A program made the translations under genes and the position numbers. From assembly GCF_001723685.1 (NCBI RefSeq), contig NZ_MCBX01000010.1, positions 1 through 64,000 of the forward strand: a DNA stretch of 64,000 nucleotides, read 5' to 3'. Below, one piece after another: positions 1-9,371 of the stretch. The stretch is from Candidatus Marithrix sp. Canyon 246 (GTDB lineage: Bacteria > Pseudomonadota > Gammaproteobacteria > Beggiatoales > Beggiatoaceae). The notes beneath the pieces were generated by a model, which did not search any database, was not told where the DNA came from, and worked only from the letters and a program-made list of their open reading frames with translations. Within the stretch, counting starts at the first letter, position 1; each line of letters opens with the position of its first letter.

Positions 1-578
1 TGACTAATAAAATATTGATATTTCTCATTATCTAATTTTTCTAAAATTACAAAGTTCCAATTTTCTCCTATGATAAAAGCCCCTTTTATTACTTTAAAAT
101 TATTAATTTCTATTGCTGAGATTAATTCTGCTAATAGTTGTGGTCTAGGGTCGTCATTTTTAATGGATTTTTTAAATTCTTGAATAAAAAAATAAGGTAT
201 TTTTGAATATTCTAAGCCTTTTGCTACTAAAAAATCTGTGGTACCTGTTAAGATAAATTTATCGGTTTTATAGGTGAGCTTTTCTTCATAAAAATCTCTT
301 ATTTCATGATCCACATCAGTAAATTTTACTCTATTTAAAATCGGAGCAATAAATTTTACTTTTAGTTCTTCTTCGTTATAGCTTTCTATTAAAAAGTAAT
401 TTTCCTTAATTAAATTATTAAAAAAATCTTGGTCATTTTGATTAAGTTCAATATCAGCCTTAAACCAATCAGAGAATATTTCAATAGAAATATTTCTTTT
501 AATTTCTACAATAGATTCTAAATCTTTAAAACTAATGGTAGAAAAAGTATAAATTGGTACTTGTTCTTTTAGAGACAT
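1..578 (-). CDS. PD-(D/E)XK nuclease-like protein, cut by window edge
   Basis: An open frame runs leftward from an ATG at 578 to the window edge without a stop (192 codons visible, beginning MSLKEQVPIY). The visible part contains GTTDFLVAKG followed about 15 residues later by FFIQEFKKS and DPRPQLLAELI. A D...ExK arrangement followed by a helix with Q is the layout of PD-(D/E)XK nucleases and of nuclease-like hypothetical proteins related to restriction subunits. No Shine-Dalgarno sequence is obvious upstream of the ATG. The C-terminus lies outside the window, so full length and partner genes are unknown. The nuclease call is inference from the motif; the open frame is seen directly. Confidence 0.6.
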   Translation of the reverse strand, partial: MSLKEQVPIYTFSTISFKDLESIVEIKRNISIEIFSDWFKADIELNQNDQDFFNNLIKENYFLIESYNEEELKVKFIAPILNRVKFTDVDHEIRDFYEEKLTYKTDKFILTGTTDFLVAKGLEYSKIPYFFIQEFKKSIKNDDPRPQLLAELISAIEINNFKVIKGAFIIGENWNFVILEKLDNEKYQYFIS

Positions 579-642
579 TTTTAAATAACCGTTTTAGTAG
601 GGTTCTAGCATATCATAAAATATGTTTAGGTGTTGGACTTGT

Positions 643-659
643 TTGTCTGATTCAGACAA
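643..659. repeat. 17-nt palindrome TTGTCTGA-T-TCAGACAA
   Basis: An 8-bp perfect stem with a 1-nt centre overlaps the stop codon of the aminotransferase gene. The same TGTCTGAATCA arm forms the ends of the 98-bp inverted-repeat element at 44001-44098, so it is probably a solo or decayed member of that repeat family. No T-run follows it, so a terminator role is unsupported. Confidence 0.5.
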
Positions 660-1713
660 TTATTTTTTGGCAAATATGTTCAATTTCCGTCAAATAAGGG
701 TGCATAGGCAAGCTAATAACTCTTTCAGCCACTTTCTCTGCCACTGAACAATCACTTTCTAATTTAGCAAATGCTTCTTGCTTATTTAGGGGAATGGGAT
801 AATGAACCGCTGTTGGAATGTCTTGTTGTTTTAATTTTTGTTGTAGTTGATCACGATTGTCAACTTGTATCGTATATTGGGCATAGACGCTGGTATTATG
901 TAGTTCAATATATGGTGTGGTGACACAATCCTTTAATTTTTCAGTATATGTTTGTCCAATATGATTACGCGCTTGAACTTCTTGTGGGAAAATTTCTAGT
1001 TTTGCTAATAATATCGCGGCTTGTAAAGTGTCCATGCGTCCATTAATACCAATACGAGTATGATGATAACGTTTTTCTTGCCCATGTACTCGAATTTCGC
1101 GCATTATTTTGGCTAATTCATCATCATTGGTAAAACATGCCCCACCATCTCCATAACATCCCAAGGGTTTAGAAGGGAAAAAACTGGTACAGCCAATCGT
1201 CGATAAACTACAAGATTTTTGTCCTTTATAAGTGGCTCCAAAACTTTGAGCAGCGTCTTCAATAACCGGCAGATTATATTTATTAATAGCGTCAAAATCT
1301 GCACATTGTCCATACAAGGAAACTGGCATAATAGCTTTAGTTTTTGCTGTTATTGCGGCTTCAATATGTTTAGGATCAATATTATAAGTACGTGGATCAA
1401 TATCTACAAAAACTGGTTTTGCTCCCAATAACATAATTGTTTCAGCAGTGGCAATGAAACTGAAAGGCGTAGTAATAATTTCATCATCTGGTTTTATGCC
1501 GAGTGCCATCATGGCTATAAGTAAGGCATCTGTGCCGCTGGAGACGCTTATGCAGTGTTTTACGCCTACATAGTTGGCTAGTTTTTGTTCCAGTTGGGCA
1601 ATTTCTGGACCCATGATGTATTTGCCGTGATGCAGAACTTGGTGAATATTTTTTTCTAACTGGGGCAGGATTTGTTGCTGTTGTGCTTTTAAATCAATGA
1701 ATTCTATTGTCAT
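652..1713 (-). CDS. wbpE: DegT/DnrJ/EryC1/StrS sugar aminotransferase, WbpE-like
   Basis: A PLP-dependent sugar aminotransferase of 353 residues. Its sequence follows WbpE/WlbC, which aminates UDP-2-acetamido-3-oxo-glucuronate on the way to UDP-2,3-diacetamido sugars for O-antigen. Visible landmarks are IEFIDLK at the N-terminus, SSGTDALLIA for phosphate binding, VIEDAAQSFGA, the catalytic-lysine motif FFPSKPLGCYGDGG, and PTAVHYPIPLNKQ near the end. The length matches the family. It lies downstream of hom in the same direction, separated by a 33-bp palindrome. No other genes of the diacetamido-sugar pathway are adjacent, so the exact substrate is inferred from similarity alone. Confidence 0.8.
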   Translation of the reverse strand: MTIEFIDLKAQQQQILPQLEKNIHQVLHHGKYIMGPEIAQLEQKLANYVGVKHCISVSSGTDALLIAMMALGIKPDDEIITTPFSFIATAETIMLLGAKPVFVDIDPRTYNIDPKHIEAAITAKTKAIMPVSLYGQCADFDAINKYNLPVIEDAAQSFGATYKGQKSCSLSTIGCTSFFPSKPLGCYGDGGACFTNDDELAKIMREIRVHGQEKRYHHTRIGINGRMDTLQAAILLAKLEIFPQEVQARNHIGQTYTEKLKDCVTTPYIELHNTSVYAQYTIQVDNRDQLQQKLKQQDIPTAVHYPIPLNKQEAFAKLESDCSVAEKVAERVISLPMHPYLTEIEHICQKIIV

Positions 1714-1725
1714 AGTACTACTCTC

Positions 1726-1758
1726 AGACCTGACAGGTTTTTAAAACCTGTCAGGTCT
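1726..1758. repeat. 33-bp palindrome, copy 1 (AGACCTGACAGG arms)
   Basis: A perfect inverted repeat with arms AGACCTGACAGGTTT and its complement. Six further copies, exact or near-exact, are at 16703, 21211, 23698, 29950, 34481 and 39235, all between genes or at gene ends. This copy sits between hom and the downstream aminotransferase gene, where it would form a strong hairpin in the transcript. Confidence 0.95.
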
Positions 1759-1769
1759 TTTGCCAAAAT

Positions 1770-3071
1770 TTAATTTTCTACCCGAATATGAGTCACTTGC
1801 CCGTTTATAGCATCTAATTTTTCAATTGTTTCAATTGCTTTATTTAGGTTTTTCTCTACTACTTTATAGGTAAGTATTACTATTGTTACTTCTTCTGTTC
1901 CTTCTATCGGTTCTTTTTGAATAATTGCTTCAATATTTATGTTTTGTTCACTTAGTATTGAAGTAATATATGCTAAGACTCCTAATGTGTCATTCGCGGA
2001 AATCCTTAAATAATAACTAGTTTCTATTTCTTCTATTGCTACTATTGGTAAATCAGCTAGGGCTTGAAAGGCTAGGTGAGGTACGCGATTGCCGGGATCT
2101 GTTGTTAGTGTGCGGGTTACATCTACTAAGTCTGCTATTATCGCTGATCCTGTTGCTAATGCTCCTGCTCCAGCTCCATAGTATAGTGATTCTCCTAATG
2201 CGTCTGAATCTACTAATACGGCGTTCATTACTCCTTCTACATTGGCTATTAAACGTTTCTTTGCTACAAATGTTGGATGTACACGTAGTTCAATGCCTTT
2301 GTCTGTGCGTTTGGTAATGCCTAGATGTTTTATTTTATAGCCTAATTCATCTGCAAATTTTACATCTTCATTACTAATCTTGGTAATTCCTTCCATATAC
2401 ACTTTATCAAATTGTAATGGAATACCAAAGGCAATCGAGGCTAAAATTGTTAATTTGTGAGCAGCATCAACTCCTTCTATATCAAAAGTTGGATCTTTTT
2501 CAGCGTAACCTAAGTCTTGAGCTTCAGCTAATACTTCGCTAAAATCACTGCCTTTTTCACGCATTTCAGTTAAAATAAAGTTACTAGTACCATTAATAAT
2601 ACCAGCAATATATGCGATTTCATTAGCGGCTAAACCTTCGCGCAAGGCTTTAATGATTGGAATACCACCAGCAACTGCGGCTTCAAATGCAACCATAACT
2701 CCTTTTTCTTGCGCAGCGGCAAAAATTTCATTACCATGTTTGGCAATCAAGGCTTTATTTGCTGTTACTACATGTTTACCATTTTGAATCGCTTTGAGGA
2801 TTATTTCTAGCGCGATGGTAGTGCCACCTATTAATTCAACTACAATATCTATATCAGGTTGATTGACTACATCAATCAATTGATCTGTTAATTTAATATT
2901 GTCTGTATCATAAGGATAAGCTTTATTTATTTCTTTTGCGCAAGCATGAGTAACTACAATACCTCGCCCTGCACGGCGAGCAATTTCATCAGCATTTTTC
3001 TGTAATGTGCTAACTGTGCCACCACCGACTGTACCTAATCCAAGTATTCCTACTTTCACTGGATTTAACAT
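1770..3071 (-). CDS. hom: Homoserine dehydrogenase
   Basis: Reduces aspartate semialdehyde to homoserine, the branch point to threonine and methionine. The 433-residue protein has the N-terminal Rossmann motif GILGLGTVGGGTV, the substrate-domain signature GIINGTSNFILTEM, and a C-terminal ACT regulatory domain (about residues 355-430), which normally mediates threonine feedback. The length fits the monofunctional enzyme, with no aspartokinase fusion. It starts 6 nt after the alaC stop in the same direction, the alaC-hom pairing common in gammaproteobacteria. thrC, usually next, is absent; a sugar aminotransferase lies there instead. Confidence 0.95.
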   Translation of the reverse strand: MLNPVKVGILGLGTVGGGTVSTLQKNADEIARRAGRGIVVTHACAKEINKAYPYDTDNIKLTDQLIDVVNQPDIDIVVELIGGTTIALEIILKAIQNGKHVVTANKALIAKHGNEIFAAAQEKGVMVAFEAAVAGGIPIIKALREGLAANEIAYIAGIINGTSNFILTEMREKGSDFSEVLAEAQDLGYAEKDPTFDIEGVDAAHKLTILASIAFGIPLQFDKVYMEGITKISNEDVKFADELGYKIKHLGITKRTDKGIELRVHPTFVAKKRLIANVEGVMNAVLVDSDALGESLYYGAGAGALATGSAIIADLVDVTRTLTTDPGNRVPHLAFQALADLPIVAIEEIETSYYLRISANDTLGVLAYITSILSEQNINIEAIIQKEPIEGTEEVTIVILTYKVVEKNLNKAIETIEKLDAINGQVTHIRVEN

Positions 3072-3077
3072 TGTTGT

Positions 3078-4277
3078 TTATTCTCCTATTTGTAATAATT
3101 TATCTTTCTTAAACATTTCTTTAATGTTACGTAATGCTTGACGAGTGCGATGAGGGTTTTCAATCAAAGCAAAACGTACATGATCATCACCATAACTACC
3201 AAAACCAATACCGGGTGATACTGCAATTTTAGCGTCATTTATTAGTTTTTTAGCAAATTCTAAAGAACCCATTGATTTATATTGGTCTGGAATTTCTGCC
3301 CATACAAACATTGTTGCTTTAGGTTTTTCTACTTGCCATCCTATAGCATTTAAGCCGTCGCATAATACATTACGACGTTCATAATACATATCGCATATTT
3401 CTTGAACACAAGTTTGATCATCTTCAAGTGCGCTAACACTTGCGACTTGAATCGGGGTAAATGTACCGTAGTCAAGATATGATTTGAGGCGAGTTAAAGC
3501 TCCAATCAGGGTTGGATTACCACACATAAACCCTACTCGCCAACCGGGCATATTATAACTTTTAGATAAGGAAAAAGATTCTACAGCAATATTCTTGGCA
3601 CCGGGTATTTGTAAGATTGAAGGTGCCACATAACCATCAAACACAATATCTGCATAGGCTAAATCATGTATGACCCATATTTTATACTTTTTAGCAATAT
3701 CAACTACTTGTGCAAAGAAGTCTAAATCAACGCATTGTGTGGTTGGGTTGCCGGGAAAGTTTAATAATAATATTTTTGGGGGAATTTTAGCAGTAGTAAT
3801 TTTTTTAACTAATTCAGAGAAAAAATCAACGCCGGGCATTAAAGGTACATGATCAATTTCAGCACCTGCGATTATAAAACCATAAGGATGAATGGGATAA
3901 GCTGGATTTGGTACTAAGATTGTATCGCCTTTTTCAACGGTAGCTAAGGCTAAATGGGCTAAGCCTTCTTTAGAGCCAATGGTAACAATTGCTTCAGTTT
4001 CAGGATTTAAGGATACATTATAACGTTGTTGATACCAATTAGAGATGGCTTGACGTAAACGCGGTATGCCTTTTGAGGCTGAATAACCATGCGTATCTTT
4101 ACGCTGCGCTGTTTCTACTAATTTGTCTATGATATGTTGAGGGGTAGCTTGATCGGGATTACCCATACCAAAGTCAATAATATCCTCACCTAGAGAACGT
4201 GCTTTTAATTTTAAATCGCCTACTATATTAAATATGTAAGGAGGTAGGAGCTTTATACGAGGGAAGTCATCTTTCAA
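3078..4277 (-). CDS. alaC: AlaC-type alanine/glutamate-pyruvate aminotransferase
   Basis: A fold-type I PLP aminotransferase very close to AlaC, which makes alanine from pyruvate and glutamate. Visible motifs are [48 protein letters not shown] and the lysine region [18 protein letters not shown] place the start at TTG 4277, 8 nt after AAGGA (4290-4286), giving about 399 residues beginning [14 protein letters not shown], as in the family. An upstream in-frame ATG at 4340 would add 21 residues with no counterpart in AlaC. It lies immediately upstream of hom in an apparent operon. Confidence 0.9.
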   Translation of the reverse strand: MKDDFPRIKLLPPYIFNIVGDLKLKARSLGEDIIDFGMGNPDQATPQHIIDKLVETAQRKDTHGYSASKGIPRLRQAISNWYQQRYNVSLNPETEAIVTIGSKEGLAHLALATVEKGDTILVPNPAYPIHPYGFIIAGAEIDHVPLMPGVDFFSELVKKITTAKIPPKILLLNFPGNPTTQCVDLDFFAQVVDIAKKYKIWVIHDLAYADIVFDGYVAPSILQIPGAKNIAVESFSLSKSYNMPGWRVGFMCGNPTLIGALTRLKSYLDYGTFTPIQVASVSALEDDQTCVQEICDMYYERRNVLCDGLNAIGWQVEKPKATMFVWAEIPDQYKSMGSLEFAKKLINDAKIAVSPGIGFGSYGDDHVRFALIENPHRTRQALRNIKEMFKKDKLLQIGE

Positions 4278-4347
4278 GGTAAAATTCCTTATAAACACTA
4301 AATGATAATATGTATAGAAAAGTCGCAAATTATACGCCAAATTTTAA

Positions 4348-5568
4348 TTAAATTATCAAACCAACAACAGCGGCGGTAAAGCAAGTAGCTAATACTCCTG
4401 CAAATACTGATTTTATGCCTAATGATATTATTTCACTTCTTTTTTCTGGTGCCATTGTTGTCATTCCTCCAACCATAATACCAAGGCTGCCTATATTTGC
4501 AAATCCACACATTGCATATATCATTATTATTTGGCTTTTTTCTTGTAGCGCGTCTTTTGGTAGATTTGATAAATCTATATATGCTATTAGTTCATTTAAT
4601 ATAATTTTGGTTCCCATTAATGATCCTGCTGTCATAATTTCTGCAACGGGAATTCCTATTAAAAAGGTGAGTGGTGCCATTATTATACCTAATATGTATT
4701 GTAAACTTAGTGGTTGTATAATTTGATTGATTAAGTTTACTAGGGCTATTAAGACTATGAGCATTGCTATAATATTTACTAGCAGTTTTACACCATCGCT
4801 GGTACCTTTGATAATTGCATCCATTGGGCTATCTGCGATTTTTGGAAATGTAATTTTCTTTTGTTTTTTGTCGCTGTTATGGGGGATCATGATCATAGAT
4901 ATGATTAAGGCTGATATTACGTTTAATACTGATGCGGTTAATATATGCCCCATTGCATCTGGTATTTTGGATCCTATAATTGTTGCGTATAAAACCATTA
5001 TTGATCCAGCAATTGTTGACATGCCTGCTACCATGACGCTAAATAATTCTCCGCGTGTCATGTCTTTTATATATGGTTTGATTAATAGTGGTGCTTCTAC
5101 CATTCCAACAAAGGCATTGGCGGCGGCACTAACTCCAGCGGCTCCTCTGATTTTTAGGGTTTTTTCTAGTAACAAGGAAAATATTTTTACAATGAAGGGC
5201 AATATACGATAATAATAAAGTAGATATGATATAACGCTCATTATTAAAATGATAGGCAGTGCTTTAAAAGCTAGGATAAACATTGAGTTTTCATTTTTAA
5301 TTTCAAATGGAGTAGCACCGCCTCCAAGATAGCCAAATACAAAGCTAGTACCAGCAGTTGTTGCTGTTTCTAATACTAATACTAATTTATTCAGCATCAT
5401 GAAAATATCTTTGAATATGGGTAGATTTAAAAACATTATCGTTAGTATTAAATGAATAGCAATTGCGATTAAAATAGATTTAAATACAATGGTTTTTTTT
5501 GCTTCACTGAAGAGATAGGCAATCAGTAAAATAGATAAGATTCCAAATATACTTTGTAGTATCATCAT
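4348..5568 (-). CDS. nupC: NupC-type nucleoside transporter, copy 1
   Basis: A concentrative nucleoside transporter (CNT family), an inner-membrane cation-nucleoside symporter of 406 residues with many hydrophobic segments. CNT signatures are visible: GVSAAANAFVGMVEAPLLI, AGSLMGTKIILNELIAY and YAMCGFANIGSLGI. It is paralogous to the gene at 6062-7285. Positions 4871-5374 are identical base for base to 6588-7091, while both flanks differ at scattered sites, which points to gene conversion. It lies just upstream of alaC in the same direction; the DUF29 gene starts 41 nt away, divergently. Substrate range cannot be read from the sequence. Confidence 0.93.
   Translation of the reverse strand: MMILQSIFGILSILLIAYLFSEAKKTIVFKSILIAIAIHLILTIMFLNLPIFKDIFMMLNKLVLVLETATTAGTSFVFGYLGGGATPFEIKNENSMFILAFKALPIILIMSVISYLLYYYRILPFIVKIFSLLLEKTLKIRGAAGVSAAANAFVGMVEAPLLIKPYIKDMTRGELFSVMVAGMSTIAGSIMVLYATIIGSKIPDAMGHILTASVLNVISALIISMIMIPHNSDKKQKKITFPKIADSPMDAIIKGTSDGVKLLVNIIAMLIVLIALVNLINQIIQPLSLQYILGIIMAPLTFLIGIPVAEIMTAGSLMGTKIILNELIAYIDLSNLPKDALQEKSQIIMIYAMCGFANIGSLGIMVGGMTTMAPEKRSEIISLGIKSVFAGVLATCFTAAVVGLII
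4871..5374. repeat. 504-bp tract identical to 6588-7091
   Basis: Line-by-line reading finds no mismatch between this tract and 6588-7091 (offset 1717). Outside it the two nupC genes differ every few dozen bases. The tract is one half of a probable gene-conversion patch. Confidence 0.9.
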
Positions 5569-5609
5569 GTTAATATTCTTTAGAAGTTAGTAATAATGTA
5601 TCATTATAT

Positions 5610-6065
5610 ATGATTAATTTAATTCTAGATGCAGCAACTGCAAAAGGTTATGAAACAGATTTTTACCTTTGGCTCATGACAAATGCTGAACTCTTGCGAC
5701 GACAGCAGTTAAATAAAATTGATATTGAGAATATAATTGATGAGCTAGAAAGTATGGCAAAACGTGATAAACGGGAGTTATTGAGTCGTTTAAAAGTGTT
5801 ACTTATGCACTTGTTAAAGTGGCAATTTCAAGCGGAAATACGTAGTAAAAGTTGGAAAATGACGATTAATGAGCAACGTGAACAAGTACATTTAATTTTA
5901 GTTGATAGCCCTAGTTTAAAGCATCAATTAACAGAAAAACTTGATGATGCTTACCGTTTGGCACTTAGAGCTGCTATAGCAGAAACTGATTTACCAAAAA
6001 ATGTTTTTCCAAACAACAACCCATATTCTTTGGAACAAACATTAGATGATGATTTTTATCCTTAA
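5610..6065 (+). CDS. DUF29 domain protein
   Basis: A 151-residue protein of the DUF29 family, small proteins of unknown function common in cyanobacteria and Beggiatoa-type bacteria. Family landmarks are YETDFYLWLM, IENIIDELESM, LLMHLLKWQFQ and a C-terminal end like YSLEQTLDDDFYP. It lies between the two nupC copies on the opposite strand. Its TAA overlaps the nupC copy 2 stop codon tail to tail (6062-6065). A role cannot be inferred; in other genomes DUF29 genes are often multicopy and scattered. Confidence 0.85.
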   Translation: MINLILDAATAKGYETDFYLWLMTNAELLRRQQLNKIDIENIIDELESMAKRDKRELLSRLKVLLMHLLKWQFQAEIRSKSWKMTINEQREQVHLILVDSPSLKHQLTEKLDDAYRLALRAAIAETDLPKNVFPNNNPYSLEQTLDDDFYP

Positions 6066-7285
6066 TTTAACATCAAGCCAACAACAGCGGCGGTAAAAGA
6101 AGTAGCTAATACTCCTGCAAATAATGATTTCATTCCTAATGATATTATTTCGCTTCTTTTTTCTGGTGCTATTGTTGTCATTCCTCCTACCATAATACCA
6201 AGACTGCCTATATTTGCAAATCCACACATTGCATATATCATAATTAATTGACTTTTTTCTTGTAGCGCGTCTGCTGGTAGATTTAATAAATCTATATATG
6301 CTATTAGTGAATTTAATATAACTTTGGTTCCCATTAATGATCCTGCTGTCATAACTTCTGAAATGGGAATTCCTATTAGGAAGGCTAGTGGTGCCATTAT
6401 TACGCCTAAAATGCCTTGTAAACTGAGTGGCTGTATTATTTGATTTATTAGATTGACTAGGGCTATTAAGACTATAAGTATTGCTATAATATTTACTAGC
6501 AGTTTTATGCCATCACTGGTACCTTTGATAATTGCATCCATTGGGCTATCTGCCATTTTTGGAAAGGTAATTTTATTTTGTTGTTTGTCGCTGTTATGGG
6601 GGATCATGATCATAGATATGATTAAGGCTGATATTACGTTTAATACTGATGCGGTTAATATATGCCCCATTGCATCTGGTATTTTGGATCCTATAATTGT
6701 TGCGTATAAAACCATTATTGATCCAGCAATTGTTGACATGCCTGCTACCATGACGCTAAATAATTCTCCGCGTGTCATGTCTTTTATATATGGTTTGATT
6801 AATAGTGGTGCTTCTACCATTCCAACAAAGGCATTGGCGGCGGCACTAACTCCAGCGGCTCCTCTGATTTTTAGGGTTTTTTCTAGTAACAAGGAAAATA
6901 TTTTTACAATGAAGGGCAATATACGATAATAATAAAGTAGATATGATATAACGCTCATTATTAAAATGATAGGCAGTGCTTTAAAAGCTAGGATAAACAT
7001 TGAGTTTTCATTTTTAATTTCAAATGGAGTAGCACCGCCTCCAAGATAGCCAAATACAAAGCTAGTACCAGCAGTTGTTGCTGTTTCTAATGCTAATACT
7101 AATTTATTAAGCATCATGAACATATCTTTAAATATGGGTAGATTTAAAAACATGATAGCTAGTATTAAATGAATAGCAATTGCTATTAAAATAGATTTAA
7201 ATACAATTGTTTTTTTTGCTTCACTGAAGAGATAGGCAATCAGTAGAATAGATAGAATTCCAAATATGCTTTGTAGTATTGTCAT
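6062..7285 (-). CDS. nupC: NupC-type nucleoside transporter, copy 2
   Basis: A second CNT-family nucleoside symporter of 407 residues, paralogous to 4348-5568. All CNT motifs are kept (AAANAFVGMVEAPLLI, AGSLMGTKVILN, CGFANIGSLGIM), so it is probably functional. Divergence is concentrated near the ends, for example SLQGILGVIMAPLAF here against SLQYILGIIMAPLTF in copy 1, while the middle 504 bp are identical. It starts 8 nt after the stop of the upstream methyltransferase gene, suggesting co-transcription, and ends against the DUF29 stop. Confidence 0.93.
   Translation of the reverse strand: MTILQSIFGILSILLIAYLFSEAKKTIVFKSILIAIAIHLILAIMFLNLPIFKDMFMMLNKLVLALETATTAGTSFVFGYLGGGATPFEIKNENSMFILAFKALPIILIMSVISYLLYYYRILPFIVKIFSLLLEKTLKIRGAAGVSAAANAFVGMVEAPLLIKPYIKDMTRGELFSVMVAGMSTIAGSIMVLYATIIGSKIPDAMGHILTASVLNVISALIISMIMIPHNSDKQQNKITFPKMADSPMDAIIKGTSDGIKLLVNIIAILIVLIALVNLINQIIQPLSLQGILGVIMAPLAFLIGIPISEVMTAGSLMGTKVILNSLIAYIDLLNLPADALQEKSQLIMIYAMCGFANIGSLGIMVGGMTTIAPEKRSEIISLGMKSLFAGVLATSFTAAVVGLMLN
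6588..7091. repeat. 504-bp tract identical to 4871-5374
   Basis: The second half of the identical tract shared by the two nupC genes; see 4871-5374. Confidence 0.9.
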
Positions 7286-7293
7286 ATTAGAAG

Positions 7294-7977
7294 TTACAGG
7301 GAAAAACGATAAAGTTCATAAAAATCATCCTTATATAAAGATTCGACTTTTTTATATTGTTGTTTGATGGCTATTTTATTAAAAATTGCAAAAGTTTCTG
7401 GATAATCATTGTTATATATATGGTATTTAATTAGACTTAATTCTTCTGATGTCATAGCTTTCCAATTATTCAAACAATATTTCCACCAACGATCAAGGTA
7501 ATCGCTTTGAGTTTCATCTTCACAACGCACTAGATCATATATTAGTAAAGAGCCACCGGGTTTTAAGGCTATAGTTGCTTGTGCAAAAAAATTGTCTTTT
7601 TCTGTCAAAGTTAGATGATGTATGGAATAACCTGCGATGATAATATCAAATTTAGCTTGTTGAGTAGCTATAAAATCTATTAAATTTGTTTGAATAAATT
7701 GTTTATCACAATTGATAGTAGCAAAATTTTGTTGTGCTTCTTGTAAGGCAATTTCAGAAAGATCGATTCCATAGTAATTTGTTATGTGGCTATTTTTTAA
7801 GATTCGCGCTATATGATAAGCATCTCCACATCCTAAATCTAATAGATTTTGATGCTGATGTTGATTTAGGAAATATTGTAATTTTTGAAATATTTCTATA
7901 TGAAACATGTAATTATGTTTAATTACTTTTTTATAGATATTCCATTGATTGAAAAATTCTTTTATTTGCTTTGACAT
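7294..7977 (-). CDS. Class I SAM-dependent methyltransferase
   Basis: A 227-residue protein with the SAM-binding motif LLDLGCGDAYHIARIL near residue 40, an acidic strand end YYGIDLSEIAL, and the post-II region IIIAGYSIHHL with FKPGG-type turn LKPGGSLLIYD. These define the class I methyltransferase fold. The C-terminal third (DRWWKYCLNNW and following) probably shapes the substrate pocket but gives no recognisable specificity. It sits 8 nt upstream of nupC copy 2, suggesting an operon. The target molecule is unknown. Confidence 0.85.
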   Translation of the reverse strand: MSKQIKEFFNQWNIYKKVIKHNYMFHIEIFQKLQYFLNQHQHQNLLDLGCGDAYHIARILKNSHITNYYGIDLSEIALQEAQQNFATINCDKQFIQTNLIDFIATQQAKFDIIIAGYSIHHLTLTEKDNFFAQATIALKPGGSLLIYDLVRCEDETQSDYLDRWWKYCLNNWKAMTSEELSLIKYHIYNNDYPETFAIFNKIAIKQQYKKVESLYKDDFYELYRFSL

Positions 7978-8059
7978 ATTATTGCAATTTTTATTATAAG
8001 TGAATAAAATCTATGATGTCTCATTATATACAATATATTATTAATTAGAGGGTCTAAAT

Positions 8060-9015
8060 ATGTTTATTATACGTATATTATTGTTTAATTTATTATTAAT
8101 TGTAACTTCACCAATTGGTGCTGCTTGTAATGATTATCAATTACAAGTAAATCAGGCAATACGTGCTAATGATTTAACTAAATTAGAACGATTGTTACCA
8201 AGATTACGCTATTGCCCATCATCTTATAGAAATGCTGTGAAACGTAGTATGTCAAATATTGCAGCGGCAGAAAATTGGCTTAAACGCGCTAAAATTATGA
8301 CTTGGGCTACTCAAGCTTTGTATGGTGATATTGCGATACGTCGTCAAGATTGGCAAAATGCCAATACATTTTATAATCAGGCATTGGATTTAATAAGTGA
8401 TAAGCAGGCAACACCTCAAGCACCTGCAAAAGCTCAAATCGAAACAATTTATAAACAAGCAGAAGAAGCTCAAATGTTAGATGGTAACGTAAATACAATC
8501 AGTCGTTCAGGGCGAGGTACTGGTATGATGCGTGGCAAAATACGTGGTTTTATACCAATAAAACGAGCTATGCCTATACCATTTTACACAGGTAAATGGG
8601 GGTTAGATGAAAATGGTCCACGTTTCTATAATAATTACATTTCAAGACAACGCGCTACATTAGTCAAAATCGAGATAGTCAGCCTTTTGATGAAAAAGAT
8701 GGTAAGGATGAATCTTTGTTGTTTTATGATTACAATCATAAACAAGGTTTTATTATAGATGATGAGCTTTATAGGGTTAATAAATTTCCTTATAATCTTC
8801 CGTCGCTAAAAGTAACATCTCCATTTGGAGGTGATAATTTAATAGCTATACTATGTCGCCAACCAGCATATGGTTTGCATCGTTTGTTAAAATCTAATAA
8901 GATTCCAACAATTAAACAAGTTATGGCGCGTTTAGAAGGTAATACTTGTCAAATTGGACAGTATGGGTTTTTTACTCAGGAGCAAGTTAATGCTCAAATT
9001 TTAATGAATAAGTAG
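8060..9015 (+). pseudogene. Secreted protein of unknown function, frameshifted
   Basis: The first frame (from ATG 8060) opens with a signal peptide (LLFNLLLIVTSPIGAACND) and an alpha-helical, TPR-like stretch (WLKRAKIMTWATQALYGD). At about 8660-8680 the coding sense moves to another frame, which continues as YISQNRDSQPFDEKDGKDE and on to a stop at 9013-9015. Joined, the protein would have about 318 residues. Its C-terminal part (LPSLKVTSPFGGDNLIAI) recalls DUF4384-like domains. A single indel explains the break; it may be a real lesion or a sequencing error. A decayed fragment of this 3' end recurs at about 12630-12695. Confidence 0.6.
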
Positions 9016-9029
9016 TTAAAGAGGTAAAA

Positions 9030-9371
9030 ATGGAAAGTATAAATAAACAAGTTTTACAACAGACTTTATCTATAAATGTAAAGATTCCTGAGACTATTGT
9101 TAATATCAATCATAAATATGTTCAAGAAGCTCTCGAGCAAATTGTGAATGAATTATTCAGAACCAATCCGGAGGCATTAAAGGCTAATTCTCCAGAAGAA
9201 ATTCGTAAAAGATTGAATATTTCATCAATATATAAACCGAAAAATACTGGCAAATGGAAAAAATTTACCGAAGGTTTAAAACAACATGCTATGGGAAAAG
9301 AAGCTGGGGAAGTATTTGATAAGGGTAGAAAAGAATTTCATGATAATTTTATTATGACAAAACATGAATAA
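9030..9371 (+). CDS. Putative antitoxin of a VapC-like pair
   Basis: A 113-residue hydrophilic protein that I do not recognise by family. It begins 14 nt after the frameshifted secreted gene, with AGAGG upstream of the ATG, and overlaps the following PIN-domain gene by 8 nt. That overlap is the usual arrangement for antitoxin then toxin. The central part (VQEALEQIVNELFRTNPEAL) is helical. The antitoxin role is inferred from position only. Confidence 0.55.
   Translation: MESINKQVLQQTLSINVKIPETIVNINHKYVQEALEQIVNELFRTNPEALKANSPEEIRKRLNISSIYKPKNTGKWKKFTEGLKQHAMGKEAGEVFDKGRKEFHDNFIMTKHE

Noticed and set aside
1726-1758. The 33-bp palindromes as ordinary rho-independent terminators
   Set aside because: They lack a terminal T-run, occur in fixed near-identical form at seven sites, and one lies inside a coding end.
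3078-4340. alaC start at the upstream ATG 4340
   Set aside because: The added 21 residues have no family counterpart, while TTG 4277 has a well-spaced AAGGA.
4415-5212. Long open frames antisense to nupC and other genes
   Set aside because: They are shadows caused by codon bias of the real gene on the other strand; no independent family features.
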